Assembly: GCF_003326015.1 (NCBI RefSeq)
Contig: NZ_CP023860.1
Span: 620,001 to 684,000 of the forward strand
Direction: 5' to 3'
Length of the DNA: 64,000 nt
Origin: Candidatus Thioglobus sp. NP1
GTDB lineage: Bacteria > Pseudomonadota > Gammaproteobacteria > PS1 > Pseudothioglobaceae
The position numbers and the translations under genes were made by a program. Position 1 is the first letter of the stretch. The number at the start of each line of letters is the position of its first letter. Of the stretch, positions 53,610-61,769 are shown in pieces. The notes below the pieces were generated by a model. That model ran no database searches. It was given only the letters and a program-made list of their open reading frames with translations, and was not told the origin of the DNA.

Positions 53610-54153
53610 TTTATTACTAGGTGTTGCTATTCTGATGCTATTATTAGTTCTTATACTATTAATTGCTATTGCTATTCGTTTAACATCTAAAGGCCCAGCT
53701 TTATATTGGTCCGATAGAGTTGGGAGCAATAATAAAATTTTCAAGATGCCAAAGTTTAGATCAATGTTGATTGGCACTCCGGCTGTAGCAACACATTTAT
53801 TAGATAATCCAGATGCTTATTTATCACCTATTGGTGACTTTTTACGCCGCTCAAGTTTAGATGAACTTCCGCAATTATTTTCAGTTTTAAAAGGTGATAT
53901 GAGTTTTGTAGGGCCGCGACCTGCACTTTTTAATCAAGATGATTTAATTGCCATTCGTACCGAGAAAGGAGTGGATAAGTTATTACCTGGTATCACAGGC
54001 TGGGCGCAAGTTAATGGTAGGGATGAATTATCAATTCCTAATAAAGTAGCATTAGATGCAGAGTATCTAAACCGTCAATCGTTTTGGTTTGATATGAAAA
54101 TTTTATGGATGACCTTCTTAAGGGTTTTGAATCGCGATGATGTGAGTCACTAG
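53593..54153 (+). CDS. Initiating sugar-phosphate transferase (small PglC/WbaP-type)
   Basis: 186 residues: an N-terminal re-entrant hydrophobic helix (about 4-32), then KMPKFRSM, RRSSLDELPQLFSVLKGDMS (quoted in part) and SFVGPRPAL, GITGWAQVNGRDELS. This is the monotopic phosphoglycosyl-transferase core, with Asp-Glu in LDELP; AAGGGA at 53582-53587 is its ribosome site. It transfers a sugar-1-phosphate, probably QuiNAc or FucNAc, to undecaprenyl phosphate. A broken homolog lies at 33235-33405. Confidence 0.93.
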   Translation: MKRLFDLLLGVAILMLLLVLILLIAIAIRLTSKGPALYWSDRVGSNNKIFKMPKFRSMLIGTPAVATHLLDNPDAYLSPIGDFLRRSSLDELPQLFSVLKGDMSFVGPRPALFNQDDLIAIRTEKGVDKLLPGITGWAQVNGRDELSIPNKVALDAEYLNRQSFWFDMKILWMTFLRVLNRDDVSH

Positions 54154-54275
54154 CGGAGCTTAAAGGCGATGTTTAATTATTAATTTTAAATTTTGAATTA
54201 AAGAGCAAAATCAAAAGCATAGAATAAATACCCTTATCAACTGTAAAATAACCTATTTAAACGGACTTAGGTAGT

Positions 54276-56165
54276 GTGCTAGATACAATCATTAATTTGT
54301 CACGGCGTAACAAGAAGCTTGTCATGCTGTTTGTTGATTCTGTGCTTCTGTTGGCAGTTATAATGCTGTCGTTTTCGATCCGGGTTGGGCACTTTTACTT
54401 GCCAGAAGGTGTTTTGTTTTATTGGGTAGTATTTAGTGCGCCTATTGTCGCCATTCCAATCTTTGTACGCTTTGGACTTTATCGAGCAGTTATTCGTTAC
54501 ATTGGCTTTAAGGAGTTATGGGCTATTGTCCAGGCGGTATCGTTATATGCCTTAGTGTTAGGTGTGATTGGGTATAGGGTTGCGGATTGGTATATGACTG
54601 ACGTTGATAACGTAGTAAGTTCAGTTATATTAATTAATTGGCTCCTGGCCATCATAGCCATAGGTGGTTCTCGGATGATTGGGCGCTGGCTTCTCTCAGA
54701 GACTGGTTCTAGAAAAAGAACTAATGTGGTAATTTATGGCGCTGGTTCGGCAGGTAGGCAGTTGTCGAATGCATTAACGCAGTCGAATGATTACAAGATG
54801 GCGGCTTTTATTGACAACAACGCTGCACTGCTTGGACAATCTATTCATGGCATTAATGTTGTTTCAAGGCATGATTTAGGGCGCTTGATTGAGAAAAAAA
54901 ACGTCACTGAAGTTCTACTGGCGATTCCGTCACTGACTCGCGCTGAGCGTAATGAAATTATCCATTTTTTGGAGCCTTATTCAGTTCTTGTGCGCTCACT
55001 GCCAAGTGTGTCAGAGTTGGCTCAGGGTAAGTTAAGAATTGCTGATTTGCGCGATGTAACCATCAAGGATCTGCTAGGGCGTGATTCTGTTGCTCCCAAC
55101 AGTGATTTATTGGGCCTTAACATTGCCAATAAAGTGGTCATGGTGACCGGTGCTGGAGGTTCGATTGGCAGTGAGTTGTGTCGGCAGATATTAGCTTTAA
55201 AACCCCAAGTATTAGTGCTGTTTGATCAAAGTGAGTTCGCTCTCTACGGGATTCATAAAGAACTCATAAATGTCGGTATGACCAATGTTCAGATACTACA
55301 ATTGCTGGGCTCTGTTACCAACTATAAACGCTTAAGTCATATCCTGCAGCGCTTCGATGTAAATACGATCTATCACGCAGCGGCCTACAAGCATGTGCCG
55401 ATGGTTGAGTCGAACAACGCTGAAGGAGTGAGTAATAATATTTTTGGCACCCTTACTTGTGCACAGGCTGCGATCGATCATGGGGTAGATACTTTTGTGT
55501 TGATTTCAACGGACAAGGCGGTTCGCCCAACCAACACCATGGGAGCAACAAAGCGCGTGGCTGAATTGGTATTGCAGACCTTGGCAGTAGGGTGCAACAC
55601 ACGCTTTAGTATGGTACGATTCGGCAATGTGTTAAACTCCAGCGGGTCAGTAATACCGCTGTTCAAAGAGCAGATTAAAGAGGGCGGGCCGATTACGGTG
55701 ACCGATCCTGAGATTCAGCGTTATTTTATGACCATACCCGAGGCTGTTGAGCTGGTTATTCAGGCGGGCGCTATGGCTGAGGGTGGGGATGTATTTGTGC
55801 TTGACATGGGAGAGCCTGTTCGAATTCTAGACCTGGCTCAAAAGATGATTCGTTTGAGCGGCCTTCAGGTTAAGGATAAGCTAAACCCAAACGGCGATAT
55901 TGAGATTAAGTTTACCGGTCTGAGACCAGGCGAAAAGCTTTATGAGGAGCTGCTGATTGGTGGTAATGTTTCCAAAACTAACAATCCAATGATCCTGCGC
56001 GCAGAGGAAGAGATGCTGGCATGGGGTGATTTAAAGTTAATTCTTGATGAGTTAGAACAGGCTGTTGATAGTGGCGATCAGGTTAAGTTGCGACAGTTAC
56101 TAATAAAAGCCGTGCCGGGTTTTAAACCGCAATCTTTAATTACTGATATTTTGTATGAAGCTTAA
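54276..56165 (+). CDS. wbpM: WbpM-type nucleoside-diphosphate-sugar 4,6-dehydratase (membrane-anchored)
   Basis: 629 residues from GTG 54276. Four to five N-terminal membrane spans (residues 15-135), a first Rossmann domain (YGAGSAGRQLSNAL), then the catalytic SDR with VTGAGGSIGSELCRQI, YHAAAYKHVPMVE, STDKAVRPTNTMGATKR (Met-x3-Lys instead of Tyr-x3-Lys) and FGNVLNSSGSVIP. It makes UDP-4-keto-6-deoxy-GlcNAc for the SDR upstream. The gene is much richer in G+C than the rest of the locus, so it was probably exchanged separately. Confidence 0.94.
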   Translation: MLDTIINLSRRNKKLVMLFVDSVLLLAVIMLSFSIRVGHFYLPEGVLFYWVVFSAPIVAIPIFVRFGLYRAVIRYIGFKELWAIVQAVSLYALVLGVIGYRVADWYMTDVDNVVSSVILINWLLAIIAIGGSRMIGRWLLSETGSRKRTNVVIYGAGSAGRQLSNALTQSNDYKMAAFIDNNAALLGQSIHGINVVSRHDLGRLIEKKNVTEVLLAIPSLTRAERNEIIHFLEPYSVLVRSLPSVSELAQGKLRIADLRDVTIKDLLGRDSVAPNSDLLGLNIANKVVMVTGAGGSIGSELCRQILALKPQVLVLFDQSEFALYGIHKELINVGMTNVQILQLLGSVTNYKRLSHILQRFDVNTIYHAAAYKHVPMVESNNAEGVSNNIFGTLTCAQAAIDHGVDTFVLISTDKAVRPTNTMGATKRVAELVLQTLAVGCNTRFSMVRFGNVLNSSGSVIPLFKEQIKEGGPITVTDPEIQRYFMTIPEAVELVIQAGAMAEGGDVFVLDMGEPVRILDLAQKMIRLSGLQVKDKLNPNGDIEIKFTGLRPGEKLYEELLIGGNVSKTNNPMILRAEEEMLAWGDLKLILDELEQAVDSGDQVKLRQLLIKAVPGFKPQSLITDILYEA

Positions 56166-56262
56166 GCGCTGGGTGATCAGAAATTTCTGAGGCTTAGGCT
56201 GAGTATTTTCTTTCGTTTTTAGACCGCACATGCCATTGGGGTTAATTTTTTTTTCTTAAGGC
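56166..56262. other. Gap between convergent wbpM and galU
   Basis: 97 bases between convergent genes. Contains the perfect palindrome TCAGAAATTTCTGA at 56177-56190 and an unpaired T-run near 56246-56256. The palindrome may serve as a bidirectional transcript end, but no compact G+C-rich stem with adjacent U-run is present. Confidence 0.35.
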
Positions 56263-57093
56263 TTAGACAATACCCTGATGTTTGGCAAAGTAATTTGTAG
56301 CTTCTATATAGCCCTTAATACTGCCGCAATCAAAGCGCTTTCCTTTAAATTTATAGGCAATTACCTTGCCTTGTTTGGCTTGAGTGAGAAGTGCATCGGT
56401 GATTTGAATTTCACCACCTTTGCTCGGCTTAGTGTTTCGAAGAATATCAAAAATATCTGGCGTTAGGATATAGCGTCCAATAATTGCCATGTTGGTTGGT
56501 GCATCTTTTGGCTCAGGTTTCTCAATCATATTGGTTACACGATAAGTATCCCTTGTCTCATCGACTAGTTTGCCAGCGATAATTCCATATTTGCTGGTTT
56601 GGTACATTGGGACTTCTTCAATGGCCACGACTGAGCATTTATATTTGTTGTATATTTTAATTAATTGCGAAATAATCCCACTTTCATCGCAATCACACAG
56701 GTCATCTGCAAGAATTACAGCAAAAGGCTCATTCTCAATAAGGGGCTCACCTGTAAGTATGGCGTGACCTAGTCCAAGCATTTGTTTTTGGCGAACATAG
56801 GTAAAGGTCGAGTTCTTAATTATCTCTTTAATTTCCTTTAGGTGGAATTCTTTTGAAGTGCCACTTAATTGCATATCAAGTTCAAATGAATTATCAAAGT
56901 GATCCTCAATGGCTCTCTTGCCCCTACCTGTAACAATTGCCATATTAGTTATGCCTGCAGACAGTGCCTCTTCAACTCCATATTGCAATAAAGGTTTGGT
57001 TAGTATTGGAAGCATTTCTTTGGGGACTGCTTTGGTAGCTGGTAAAAAACGGGTTCCATAACCAGCCGCAGGGAAAAGACATTTTTTTATCAT
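56263..57093 (-). CDS. galU: UTP-glucose-1-phosphate uridylyltransferase
   Basis: 276 residues, reverse strand. Signature FPAAGYGTRFLPATKAVPKE (quoted in part) at the N-terminus, ILADDLCD, MIEKPEPKDAP and GGEIQITDAL are typical of GalU. It makes UDP-glucose, which feeds ugd and the epimerases in the locus. Reads toward the locus, 128 bases after glmS. Confidence 0.95.
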   Translation of the reverse strand: MIKKCLFPAAGYGTRFLPATKAVPKEMLPILTKPLLQYGVEEALSAGITNMAIVTGRGKRAIEDHFDNSFELDMQLSGTSKEFHLKEIKEIIKNSTFTYVRQKQMLGLGHAILTGEPLIENEPFAVILADDLCDCDESGIISQLIKIYNKYKCSVVAIEEVPMYQTSKYGIIAGKLVDETRDTYRVTNMIEKPEPKDAPTNMAIIGRYILTPDIFDILRNTKPSKGGEIQITDALLTQAKQGKVIAYKFKGKRFDCGSIKGYIEATNYFAKHQGIV

Positions 57094-57128
57094 TTATTAC
57101 TACCTTTTTTGTTCATTTTTATAATTAT

Positions 57129-57157
57129 GTTATACCAGATGCACCGCTCTGTTTTTA
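57129..57157 (-). promoter_or_regulatory. Possible extended -10 promoter for galU
   Basis: Minus strand reads TG-G-TATAAC (TATAAC at 57134-57129), an extended -10, with TAAAAA at the -35 position (57157-57152). It would give a leader of about 30 bases before galU. The glmS-to-galU gap otherwise shows no terminator, so galU may also be read from glmS. Confidence 0.3.
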
Positions 57158-57220
57158 TGGACACTCATATTAATCAAATAACACAGCAATAAAAATACTA
57201 AAAGTGCCAAATATAATATC

Positions 57221-59068
57221 TTATTCAACGGTGACGGATTTAGCTAAATTTCTTGGCTTGTCGACATCAGTACCTTTTATTAGGGCAACATGATAGCTTA
57301 ACAGCTGAAGGGGTATTGTAAAGATAATAGGCGCAGAAATCCGTCCAAGGTTTGAGGTAATTTGGATTACTTCCATTGCCTCCATTTCTTGCACTTTTGA
57401 ATCTTCATCTTCAAAAACAATCATCTGTGAACCTCTTGATTTTACTTCCTGTAGATTTGATTTAAGTTTGCCTAATAGTTCATCGTTTGGAGCGATTGCA
57501 ATTACTGGCATATTTTTGTCAATCAGTGCAATTGGCCCATGTTTTAATTCTCCAGCGGGATATGCCTCAGCATGAATATAACTAATTTCTTTTAGTTTTA
57601 GTGCGCCTTCCATCGCAATAGCATACATAGTTCCTCTTCCTAAAAAAAGAGCACTATTTTTATCTTTAAAGCGCGCTGCTAATTTTTTAATTTGCGGTTC
57701 TTGCAGTAACGCATTGTTAATTAGTCCTGGCAATCTCCTTAAACCGTCAACAATTTTTTTCTCTTGCTTTATGTTAATTGTATTTTTTAATTTACCTATA
57801 GAGCAAACTAGTAATGATAGAGCAACTAGTTGGGTAGTAAAAGCTTTTGTGCTTGCAACGCCAATTTCAGGGCCGGCATGAGTTAAAAAATTTAAATCAG
57901 AAAGTCTAGTAAGGCTAGATTCTGCAGAATTACTTATGCAAAGAGAGATAATACTGCTGTTTATTTTCTTAGCTGTTTTTAGAGCCTCAACTGTGTCAGC
58001 TGTTTCCCCACTTTGTGAGAGAGTAACAAAGAGAGTGCCATTTAAAAAGATAGGGTTACGGTAGCGATATTCACTTGCAACTTCAACATTGCATGGTACT
58101 TTGGCTATATCTTCGAGCCAATATTTAGCCACTAGACCAGCATGATAACTTGTGCCGCAAGCAACAATTTGTACTTGCCTGATTTTCTGAAATATTTTTT
58201 CAGCATCATACCCAAAAGCTGGAATAACAACAGAATTTTTTGTAATGCGTGATTCAAGAGTATCTCTTATTGCTTGTGGCTGCTCAAAGATTTCTTTTTG
58301 CATAAAATGGTCATTACCCTCTAAATCAATCTGAGCTATTTTTAACTTGGAGGTTTTGATAGGGCGCTCAACTAAATTATCATTTAAATCATAAATAGTA
58401 ATTTTATCTAATTTAATTTCAGCAATATCTCCCTCTTCTAGAAAAATAAATTTATCAGTTAAAGACAAAAGTGCCATTTGGTCTGATGCAACATAATTAC
58501 CATTGTCACCAATTCCTATTACCAATGGGGAGCCCTTTCTTGTAGCAATAATTTGGTCTGGGTATTTGGATGAAAGAACCCCAATCCCATATGAGCCATC
58601 AAGTGTTTTTATTACTTTTTGAGTTGCTTTAAGTAAAGAATCGGATGACTTAAGAGCATGGTCAATTGCATGCACAATAACCTCAGTATCAGTTTCAGAA
58701 GTAAACTCATAGCCTTGCTTCATTTGTAAATCTTTCAGTTCAATGTAATTTTCAATAATCCCATTGTGCACCAAACTAATTGATTTTTTTGAAATATGTG
58801 GATGTGCATTTTTGACTGATGGCTTGCCATGAGTCGCCCATCGAGTATGCGCTAAACCGACGTTACCTTCAAGTTTAGATTTTACTAGCTTTAATTTATT
58901 TTCAAGATTCTTAACTTTTCCAGCAGCTCGTTCCCGCAACAGCTTATTGTCTTGTGATAGTATTACTAGTCCAGATGAGTCATAACCTCGGTATTCTAGT
59001 CGCTTCAACCCATCCATTAGTAGTGGAGTGATATTTTTAGTAGTAATGCCTCCAACAATGCCGCACAT
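57221..59068 (-). CDS. glmS: Glutamine-fructose-6-phosphate aminotransferase
   Basis: 615 residues, reverse strand. Catalytic Cys2 in MCGIVGG, TRWATHGKPS, HNGIIENY; SIS isomerase domains with TLSQSGETADT and GVASTKAFTTQ; the family C-terminus PRNLAKSVTVE is intact. Makes glucosamine-6-phosphate, the source of GlcNAc donors for the whole locus and for peptidoglycan. Lies between the RfaH-like gene and galU in one orientation. No glmS ribozyme was seen upstream. Confidence 0.97.
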   Translation of the reverse strand: MCGIVGGITTKNITPLLMDGLKRLEYRGYDSSGLVILSQDNKLLRERAAGKVKNLENKLKLVKSKLEGNVGLAHTRWATHGKPSVKNAHPHISKKSISLVHNGIIENYIELKDLQMKQGYEFTSETDTEVIVHAIDHALKSSDSLLKATQKVIKTLDGSYGIGVLSSKYPDQIIATRKGSPLVIGIGDNGNYVASDQMALLSLTDKFIFLEEGDIAEIKLDKITIYDLNDNLVERPIKTSKLKIAQIDLEGNDHFMQKEIFEQPQAIRDTLESRITKNSVVIPAFGYDAEKIFQKIRQVQIVACGTSYHAGLVAKYWLEDIAKVPCNVEVASEYRYRNPIFLNGTLFVTLSQSGETADTVEALKTAKKINSSIISLCISNSAESSLTRLSDLNFLTHAGPEIGVASTKAFTTQLVALSLLVCSIGKLKNTINIKQEKKIVDGLRRLPGLINNALLQEPQIKKLAARFKDKNSALFLGRGTMYAIAMEGALKLKEISYIHAEAYPAGELKHGPIALIDKNMPVIAIAPNDELLGKLKSNLQEVKSRGSQMIVFEDEDSKVQEMEAMEVIQITSNLGRISAPIIFTIPLQLLSYHVALIKGTDVDKPRNLAKSVTVE

Positions 59069-59124
59069 AAATTATTTAATAGATTGGAAAATAAAAAAAG
59101 TAAGTTCTAACTAAGGAATGATAA

Positions 59125-59598
59125 TTATAGAGCAACTAATAGTTCTTGCTTAATATTTATGGCTTGTTGTTGGCCTAATACCTTCATCAATAAAATAATT
59201 CGCTCTTCAGATTTGTAGGATTTAAAAATAGCAATACAGTTTTTAAATACTCCATCTGTTATTTGCACTTTATCGCCTTTTTTAAATTTACTTAGTTTTT
59301 TTAGTTTTTCTTCTGAATTGGCTTGATTGACTCGAATATATTCAATAATATGTTCAGGAACTTGGGCATAGTTTGAACCAAATCTAACAAAATTTATTAC
59401 ACCTTTAGTTGAGCGAATTGGCGACCAATTTTCATTATTTTTATCAAGATAAATAAATATATAGCCTGGAAATAAAACCACATTCTTTTTGTTAATTTTA
59501 ACTATAGGACAATAAGTAATATATTCTTGATTTTCAAGATTTATTACTGCAGTACTTTCTTGTCTTGTCTTTGTTTTGATTAGATACCAATTTTTCAT
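59125..59598 (-). CDS. rfaH: NusG-family antiterminator, RfaH-like
   Basis: 157 residues from ATG 59598 (MKNWYLIKTKTRQE), the usual RfaH start; an upstream ATG at 59607 would add MRC. NGN domain with YITYCPIV and VVLFPGYIFIYLD, then the linker and a KOW-like C-terminus (KFKKGDKVQITDGVFKN). RfaH-type proteins suppress termination in long surface-polysaccharide operons bearing an ops element. It lies beside this 55 kb locus, so the locus is a plausible target. No ops was found inside the window; the expected place is upstream of the left edge. Confidence 0.85.
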   Translation of the reverse strand: MKNWYLIKTKTRQESTAVINLENQEYITYCPIVKINKKNVVLFPGYIFIYLDKNNENWSPIRSTKGVINFVRFGSNYAQVPEHIIEYIRVNQANSEEKLKKLSKFKKGDKVQITDGVFKNCIAIFKSYKSEERIILLMKVLGQQQAINIKQELLVAL

Positions 59599-59605
59599 GC
59601 ATCTC

Positions 59606-59635
59606 ATTATAAGCCATATATTGATTTTTGTTCAA
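59606..59635 (-). promoter_or_regulatory. Candidate rfaH-like promoter (leaderless)
   Basis: Minus strand TTGAAC (59635-59630), an 18-base spacer and TATAAT (59611-59606). The -35 lies in a palindrome GTTCAA-CAA-TTGAAC (59630-59644). Transcription would begin near 59599, almost at the ATG 59598, and the -10 overlaps the upstream ATG 59607, which argues against that start. Confidence 0.4.
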
Positions 59636-59717
59636 CAATTGAACGCTAAGTTATATTTTCAACTTTGTTAATCCCGATGTACGCTAAATTAATTTATTGA
59701 TTATAATCTTAATTATT

Positions 59718-60542
59718 ATGAAAATTGATCTTCACAGTCATTCATTCTATTCAGATGGCATACTTTCTCCAAGCGAAGTTGTTAAACTCGCAAGTCAAGC
59801 TGGTTGTGAATTGTTCTCATTAACCGATCATGATACTACTGAAGGTTCTGCAGAGGCTAAATTAGAGGCAGATAAATTAAACTTAAATCTTATTAATGGC
59901 GTTGAAATATCTGCATTTTGGCGAAATATGGCCATTCATATTTTAGGGCTCGGGATAGACATTAATAATGATATCTTACAAACTGGCTTAGAGCATAATC
60001 AAAAATTACGAAAAGAAAGAGCAGAAAAAATAGCTCTTGGACTCTGGCGTTCTGGAATTAAAGATGCACTTGAGAAAACGCAAAGCTTTAGTAAAACGGA
60101 CATGTTAACTCGAACGCATTTTGCGCAAATGTTAATTAGTGAGGGTTATTGTAAAGACATGAAGGCAGTATTTAGGCGCTATTTAACAGGTAAAAAACCT
60201 GGGGGAGTCGGGGTTGAGTGGAGAGGTTTTGAAGAGGTTGTTCATTGGATTCATGCTGCTGGTGGTAAAGCCCTTATTGCTCATCCCTTAAGATATAGAA
60301 TGACAAATACTAAGATTAAAAAGTTGCTAATTGATTTCAAAGAGGTACAGGGTGATGGGCTAGAAGTTGTCACTGGCACAAGTACAGAAGAAGAGGTCAA
60401 ATTGAGTAATCAATGGACAAATGACTATAATTTGCTAGCATCGTGCGGTTCTGATTTTCATGGATGGCCAAATCAAAGAATTCGAATAGGTAATTTAAAG
60501 AATCTTCCAAATATTGAAAGAGCAGTTTGGAGGTACCTTTAA
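59718..60542 (+). CDS. PHP-domain phosphoesterase (RNase AM/YciV-like)
   Basis: 274 residues from ATG 59718 (MKIDLHSHSFYSDG); TTG 59697 is the longer alternative. Metal motifs: DLHSHS, LTDHDTTEG, GVEISAFW, ALIAHPLRY and GSDFHGW. Family members trim 5' RNA ends or dephosphorylate 3',5'-nucleotides. Divergent from rfaH-like gene; stop overlaps the next ATG (TAATG). Confidence 0.9.
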   Translation: MKIDLHSHSFYSDGILSPSEVVKLASQAGCELFSLTDHDTTEGSAEAKLEADKLNLNLINGVEISAFWRNMAIHILGLGIDINNDILQTGLEHNQKLRKERAEKIALGLWRSGIKDALEKTQSFSKTDMLTRTHFAQMLISEGYCKDMKAVFRRYLTGKKPGGVGVEWRGFEEVVHWIHAAGGKALIAHPLRYRMTNTKIKKLLIDFKEVQGDGLEVVTGTSTEEEVKLSNQWTNDYNLLASCGSDFHGWPNQRIRIGNLKNLPNIERAVWRYL

Positions 60543-61156
60543 TGTCTAAAGTCTTAAGTATTCATCCTGAAAATCCTCAGTATCGCTTAATTAAAGAAGT
60601 TGTTGATTTACTAGAGAATGGAGGAATTATTGCCTATCCAACTGACTCAGGCTACGCATTAGGATGCGCATTAGGAAATAAAAATGCAATGGACCAGATT
60701 ATTAATATTAGGAAGTTAAGGAAACATCATCACTTTACATTAATGATGAAAGATCTATCGCATATTGGTGAATATGCTAAATTAAATAACTCTGGATTTA
60801 GGTTGTTAAAAAAAATATTACCTGGTGCTTATACTTTTATTTTAGAGGGAACTAAAGATATCCCAAATAGATTACTAAATGGAAAGAGAAAAACAATAGG
60901 AATCAGGGTTTCTAGTAATCCTGTTGTCCAATCAATTCTTGAAAATTTAATGGAACCAATGATGAGTGTTTCTTTAAAGATAGAAGGTTATGAATTTTAT
61001 AATTCTAATGATGTCAAAGAAGTATTACATGGATCAAATGCCCTTATAATAGATTCAGGTCATTGCCCTCCAGAGCCTACAACGATTATTGATTTATCTA
61101 ATGATGAAGTTTTAGTTTTAAGAAATGGTAATGGAAGTCTTGAGTTTGTGACTTAG
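60542..61156 (+). CDS. YciO/Sua5-family protein (threonylcarbamoyl-AMP synthase-like)
   Basis: 204 residues: IAYPTDSGYALGCALGNK (ATP/bicarbonate site), IINIRKLRKHHHFTLMMKDL and GIRVSSNPVVQS. This is the YciO type, which lacks the Sua5 C-terminal domain. It pairs with the PHP gene as yciV-yciO do in enterobacteria. ATG 60542 chosen for the TAATG coupling. Confidence 0.9.
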   Translation: MSKVLSIHPENPQYRLIKEVVDLLENGGIIAYPTDSGYALGCALGNKNAMDQIINIRKLRKHHHFTLMMKDLSHIGEYAKLNNSGFRLLKKILPGAYTFILEGTKDIPNRLLNGKRKTIGIRVSSNPVVQSILENLMEPMMSVSLKIEGYEFYNSNDVKEVLHGSNALIIDSGHCPPEPTTIIDLSNDEVLVLRNGNGSLEFVT

Positions 61157-61169
61157 AAATGTTTGCATT

Positions 61170-61197
61170 TATAATGTAATTACAATATAATTACATT
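61170..61197 (+). promoter_or_regulatory. mazEF promoter and operator palindrome
   Basis: TATAAT at 61170-61175 overlaps a 25-base perfect palindrome, AATGTAATTA-CAATA-TAATTACATT (61173-61197), which ends two bases before the mazE ATG. MazE-MazF complexes bind such palindromes to repress their own operon. The start site would fall inside the right arm. Confidence 0.65.
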
Positions 61198-61198
61198 T

Positions 61199-61408
61199 AT
61201 GGCTCAAATCATTAAAATAGGCAACTCCCAAGGAATAAGAATTCCTAAACCAATAATTTCTTTAGCTAATTTAGATAATAAAGAGTTAGATTTTGTGGTT
61301 TTAGATAGTGGGTTATTAATTACCTCACAAAAAAAAGCTCGATCTGGTTGGGAGAGACATCATAATGAAGTAAAACCTATGGCAATTTGGGAATGGTGGA
61401 AAGACTAA
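61199..61408 (+). CDS. mazE: MazE-like antitoxin (AbrB fold)
   Basis: 69 residues: IIKIGNSQGIRIPKPII is the swapped-hairpin DNA-binding domain, and RSGWERHHNE with WEWWKD is the flexible toxin-binding tail. Stop overlaps the mazF ATG (TAATG). Paired with the palindrome immediately upstream. Confidence 0.9.
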   Translation: MAQIIKIGNSQGIRIPKPIISLANLDNKELDFVVLDSGLLITSQKKARSGWERHHNEVKPMAIWEWWKD

Positions 61409-61722
61409 TGGAGCGTTTTGATGTTTGGTTGGTCATGAAAAATCCTAATAATGGAAGAGTAGTAGATAATCTTGGCTTATGCACAATCATTTCACCTAAT
61501 GAATTAAATGATTTACCTAATCTTGTAGTTGCACCAATGACAACTTCAACTGAAAATCTTCAAAGTAGAATTGAATGTGAATTTGATAATGCAAAAGGCT
61601 ATGTCATGGTAGATCAAATTAGATCAATTGATAAATTATCTTTTATTAAGAAAATGGGAGAACTAGAGTCAGAAGTTCAGGCAAGGTTATGTGACTGTCT
61701 GCAAGAGTTCTTTGCCCTGTAA
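61408..61722 (+). CDS. mazF: MazF-like toxin endoribonuclease
   Basis: 104 residues from ATG 61408: ERFDVWLVMKNPNNG, TIISPNELND, VVAPMTTSTEN and GYVMVDQIRSIDKLSF, the MazF/PemK core with the conserved Arg before Ser/Thr in TTS. Sequence-specific mRNA cleavage in the cytoplasm. Tightly coupled to mazE; intact. Confidence 0.9.
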   Translation: MERFDVWLVMKNPNNGRVVDNLGLCTIISPNELNDLPNLVVAPMTTSTENLQSRIECEFDNAKGYVMVDQIRSIDKLSFIKKMGELESEVQARLCDCLQEFFAL

Positions 61723-61769
61723 GAAGGCTGAGAGTATAATTATGATTAATTTAATAGTTACAAAAAAAA

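Noticed and set aside
56177-56190. TCAGAAATTTCTGA palindrome as a rho-independent terminator
   Set aside because: The stem is AT-rich with no loop room and there is no adjacent U-run; kept only as part of the gap description.
59068-59124. glmS ribozyme upstream of glmS
   Set aside because: Only 56 bases separate the RfaH-like stop from glmS, too short for the ribozyme, and such ribozymes are typical of Firmicutes.
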